DNA of 64,000 nt from Paenibacillus aestuarii (GTDB lineage Bacteria; Bacillota; Bacilli; Paenibacillales; NBRC-103111), in assembly GCF_027789125.1 (NCBI RefSeq), contig NZ_JAQFVF010000030.1:1-64000 (forward strand), read 5' to 3'. Below the pieces are notes generated by a model. That model made no database searches. It was not told where the DNA came from and saw only the letters and a list, made by a program, of their open reading frames with translations. A program made the translations under genes and the position numbers. Below, in pieces: positions 60,085 through 64,000 of the stretch (the first letter of the stretch is position 1; each line of letters starts with the position of its first letter).

Positions 60085-61602
60085 ATGACTGTACATGAAT
60101 ATTTGCTGGAAATGAATGAAATCTCCAAAGAGTTCCCTGGCGTTAAAGCTCTGGACAATGTCACCCTGAAAGTGCGTCCAGGCAGCGTGCATGCGCTGAT
60201 GGGAGAGAATGGAGCCGGCAAATCAACGTTGATGAAATGTTTATTCGGTATTTATAAACCGGATGGCGGCGAGATCAAGCTGAATGGCGAGACGGCCTCG
60301 ATTACGAATTCCAAAGATGCGTTGCAAAACGGAATTTCGATGATTCATCAAGAGCTGCATCCAGTTCCATTCCGCAACGTAATGGAGAATATCTGGCTTG
60401 GCAGATTTCCACTTAAAGGAATCGGACCTTTGAAATTAGTGGACCACAAGAAAATGCGTAGAGACACAGAGAGCTTGTTCAAACAGCTCCAAATGGATAT
60501 TAGTCCAGATACAACCGTAGGTACGTTATCTGTTTCCAAAGTGCAATCCCTCGAAATTGCTAAAGCAGTTTCATTTAATTCGAAAGTCATTGTTATGGAT
60601 GAGCCGACTTCGTCGCTAACCGGCAATGAAGTTGAGCAGCTTTTCCGCATTATTCGCGATCTGAAAAGCCGCGGTGTTTCGATCATCTATATTTCACATA
60701 AAATGGAAGAAATTCTTGAGATTTCGGACGAGGTTACGATCATGCGGGATGGTACGAAGATCGGTACATGGCCGTCTTCCGAGCTGACGACGGACATGAT
60801 CATCTCGAAGATGGTCGGCCGTGATCTGAAGGAACGCTTCCCTGAGCGCAGCAATGTGCCGAACGGCACGCTGATGAAAGTGGATGGGCTGACTTCCGTC
60901 GTTCCAAAATCATTCAAGGATGTATCCTTTGAGCTTCGCAAAGGTGAAATTCTCGGTATTGGCGGGCTTGTCGGCTCGCAGCGGACAGAGCTCATGGAGG
61001 CGCTGTTCGGACTGCGCGGACTGGCTTCCGGCTCGATCTCGGTGCATGGCAAAGAAGTCAAGCTGAAGTCGCCAATCGACGCGATTAAGCACAAAATTGC
61101 ACTGCTGACGGAAGAACGCCGCGTGACCGGTATTTTCCCGGTACTATCCGTGCTGGAGAACACGGTCATTGCCAACTTGAACCGCTATATGAATCCGCTG
61201 GGCTTAATGAATGAAGCTAAGCGTCGTGAAGAAGTAAAACAAAGCATCGAGAAGCTTCGGGTGAAAACGCCGAACATGCATGCGTTGATTAAAAATCTGT
61301 CCGGCGGTAACCAGCAAAAGGTACTCCTCGCCAGATGGCTGCTCACAGAACCGGATGTGCTCCTGCTTGATGAGCCAACCAGGGGAATTGACGTAGGCGC
61401 GAAGTTTGAGATTTATTCAATCATCGCAGACCTCGCCAAGCAAGGTAAAAGTATTATCATGATCTCTTCTGAAATGCCCGAACTGCTTGGGATGTCAGAC
61501 CGAATCATGGTCATGTGTGAAGGACGCCTTACGGGTATTGTAGACGGTAAAACTGCAACAGAAGAAGAGATTATGCGCCTTGCTGCACAGCATACGGCAT
61601 AA
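60085..61602 (+). CDS. mglA: galactose ABC transporter ATP-binding protein MglA
   Basis: A 505-residue protein with two ABC domains, as usual for CUT2 systems. Domain 1 has Walker A GENGAGKSTLMK near residue 38, an atypical signature LSVSKVQSLEIAKA near 148 and Walker B KVIVMDEPTSSL near 171. Domain 2 has the degenerate Walker A region GGLVGSQRTELMEA and the intact signature LSGGNQQKVLLARWL near 405. ATG 60067 is also in frame, but GGGGGAG fits ATG 60085, which gives the normal family length. Confidence 0.93.
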   Translation: MTVHEYLLEMNEISKEFPGVKALDNVTLKVRPGSVHALMGENGAGKSTLMKCLFGIYKPDGGEIKLNGETASITNSKDALQNGISMIHQELHPVPFRNVMENIWLGRFPLKGIGPLKLVDHKKMRRDTESLFKQLQMDISPDTTVGTLSVSKVQSLEIAKAVSFNSKVIVMDEPTSSLTGNEVEQLFRIIRDLKSRGVSIIYISHKMEEILEISDEVTIMRDGTKIGTWPSSELTTDMIISKMVGRDLKERFPERSNVPNGTLMKVDGLTSVVPKSFKDVSFELRKGEILGIGGLVGSQRTELMEALFGLRGLASGSISVHGKEVKLKSPIDAIKHKIALLTEERRVTGIFPVLSVLENTVIANLNRYMNPLGLMNEAKRREEVKQSIEKLRVKTPNMHALIKNLSGGNQQKVLLARWLLTEPDVLLLDEPTRGIDVGAKFEIYSIIADLAKQGKSIIMISSEMPELLGMSDRIMVMCEGRLTGIVDGKTATEEEIMRLAAQHTA

Positions 61603-61622
61603 TTGGAGGAGGCCAATAAACA

Positions 61623-62654
61623 ATGAGTACCAATACAGGAACAGTGAAATCCAGAGATTTTAGCGGGTTTATTACTAAATATGCCATTTACATCGTACTA
61701 GTGGTGTTGGTCGTCGGGATTGCGATCTACGATCCGCGATTCTTGTCGGTTAACATTTTGCGCGACATCTTGGTTCAATCGTCGACGCGCGTCCTGATCG
61801 CACTGGGCGCAGCGTTCATCCTAATTACAGGAGGAACGGACTTGTCAGCAGGCCGGATCGTCGGCTTGACCGCGGTTATCTCAGCGTCCATGCTGCAAAC
61901 GCAGGATTATGGCCGCAGATTTTTCCCCGATCTGCCGCATCTGCCGCTGCTCGTTCCGATTATTATCTCCATCGTTGTCGGTCTTTTCATCGGTTTGGTC
62001 AATGGTTTCATCGTAGCTAAGTTCAAAGTGCCGCCATTCATCGCTACGCTGGGTACAATGGTTGCGGTATACGGAGCGAACTCCCTTTACTTCGATATGA
62101 AACCGAACCAATCGCAGCCAATCGGCGGTTTGCGCCCTGATTTCAGCCAATTGGGTACAGGATTTATCGGTAAAGACGCCACTTATTCGATCCCATACAT
62201 CGTAATCATTGCTATCGTCGTTGCGCTCATCGTATGGGTTGCTTTCAACAAAACGAAGCTTGGTAAATACATGTATGCGATCGGTGGCAACGTTCACGCA
62301 GCGATTGTATCCGGTATTAACGTGAACAAATATCTGATTTACATCTATGCCATCGCAGGTGCATTGTACGGTTTGGCAGGGGTATTGGAAGCTGCTCGTA
62401 CAGGCGGTGCGACGAACAACTACGGTAACATGTATGAGCTTGATGCGATTGCGGCTTGCGTAGTCGGCGGCGTATCCACATCCGGCGGTATCGGTACGGT
62501 TCCAGGCGTACTTGCAGGGGTATTGATTTTCAGCGTTATCAACTACGGTTTGACGTTCATCGGTATCAGCCCATACTGGCAATTGATCATCAAAGGTTTG
62601 ATCATTGTCGCGGCTGTAGCCTTCGATATGCGTAAATATATGAATTCCAAATAA
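61623..62654 (+). CDS. mglC: galactose ABC transporter permease MglC
   Basis: A 343-residue CUT2 permease with eight to ten helices. Family landmarks are LITGGTDLSAGRIVGL (about residues 64-79), PPFIATLGTM (about 137-146), GGNVHAAIVSGINV and SGGIGTVPGVLAGVLIFS near the C-terminus. It forms the membrane channel of the galactose importer with MglA and MglB. GGAGG lies upstream. A terminator follows at 62666-62705. Confidence 0.93.
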   Translation: MSTNTGTVKSRDFSGFITKYAIYIVLVVLVVGIAIYDPRFLSVNILRDILVQSSTRVLIALGAAFILITGGTDLSAGRIVGLTAVISASMLQTQDYGRRFFPDLPHLPLLVPIIISIVVGLFIGLVNGFIVAKFKVPPFIATLGTMVAVYGANSLYFDMKPNQSQPIGGLRPDFSQLGTGFIGKDATYSIPYIVIIAIVVALIVWVAFNKTKLGKYMYAIGGNVHAAIVSGINVNKYLIYIYAIAGALYGLAGVLEAARTGGATNNYGNMYELDAIAACVVGGVSTSGGIGTVPGVLAGVLIFSVINYGLTFIGISPYWQLIIKGLIIVAAVAFDMRKYMNSK

Positions 62655-62665
62655 ATAAGCATGAC

Positions 62666-62705
62666 CCGGGCTGTCGATTCTGCGACAGCCCCTTCACTCT
62701 TTCTA
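62666..62705 (+). terminator. mgl operon terminator
   Basis: GGGCTGTCG and CGACAGCCC form a 9-bp stem followed by a pyrimidine-rich stretch with TCTTTCT. Confidence 0.7.
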
Positions 62706-62707
62706 AT

Positions 62708-62721
62708 TGAAAGCGTTTGCG
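62708..62721 (+). promoter_or_regulatory. cre site before the chemoreceptor gene
   Basis: TGAAAGCGTTTGCG, with T before it, fits the first twelve positions of the consensus WTGNNARCGNWWWCAW and mismatches at three of the last four. It lies between the mgl terminator and the ribosome binding site, where bound CcpA would act as a roadblock. Confidence 0.6.
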
Positions 62722-62734
62722 GCAGGAGGCCTCT

Positions 62735-64000
<1,266 letters not shown>

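Overview
The window reads as chromosome of a Paenibacillus-like member of the Bacillales. Support: strong AGGAGG-type ribosome binding sites, GTG/TTG starts, a 23S-5S-tRNA array of the Bacillus type, a complete CIRCE operator, CcpA-type cre sites, YesM/YesN two-component pairs, and YdjO- and YjfB-type small proteins. I see no prophage, insertion sequence or CRISPR array.

Layout. 1-1725: end of an rRNA operon (23S 3' end, 5S) and 15 tRNA genes. 1740-2290: non-coding DNA with a 50-bp periodic repeat. 2302-7510: five-gene acyl-CoA catabolic operon with a split AtuA protein, acyl-CoA dehydrogenase, enoyl-CoA hydratase and carboxyltransferase, but no biotin carboxylase. 7540-7950: a probable type I toxin-antitoxin locus encoding a 27-residue holin-like toxin. 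8060-13444: sugar-nucleotide-type dehydrogenase, then SNF2 helicase and SWIM protein on the minus strand. 13519-15505: htpG behind a perfect CIRCE. 15600-22766: glycosyltransferase/acyltransferase pair, YdjO-like protein, frameshifted rlmD, orphan ABC ATPase, YjfB-like protein, MerR plus EamA exporter, AAC(3)-type acetyltransferase. 22793-28603: histidine utilisation operon hutHUIG behind a leader with mutually exclusive hairpins. 28789-37376: SEC-C protein, aromatic-acid-exporter-like protein, class A PBP, secreted low-complexity protein, DUF5317 protein with a 35-residue peptide, and a GGDEF/HD-GYP protein.

37504-42868 holds an IclR regulator and a three-gene operon whose enzymes make the lower Weimberg-type oxidative pentose route: aldonate dehydratase, FAH-fold 2-keto-3-deoxy-pentonate dehydratase and 2-oxoglutarate-semialdehyde-type dehydrogenase. 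A shared 17-bp operator-like motif occurs twice before the regulator and once before the operon. 43007-50227 is a CUT1 sugar uptake operon without its own ATPase, followed by a YesM/YesN pair and a second binding protein. On the minus strand 50299-54012 are a 55-codon gene and a MoxR-DUF58-DUF4129 operon. 54350-62654 repeats the sensor logic (response regulator, kinase, binding lipoprotein) in front of the mglBAC galactose transporter. A chemoreceptor gene behind a cre site runs off the end.

The right half is therefore largely about carbohydrate sensing and uptake. Its two kinase loci each carry an extra lipoprotein that may act as the sensory receptor. The strongest candidate for an undescribed system is the toxin locus: its mRNA has a hairpin-sequestered ribosome binding site, a 9-bp complement between leader and stop codon that competes with a 3' hairpin, and a convergent antisense promoter.
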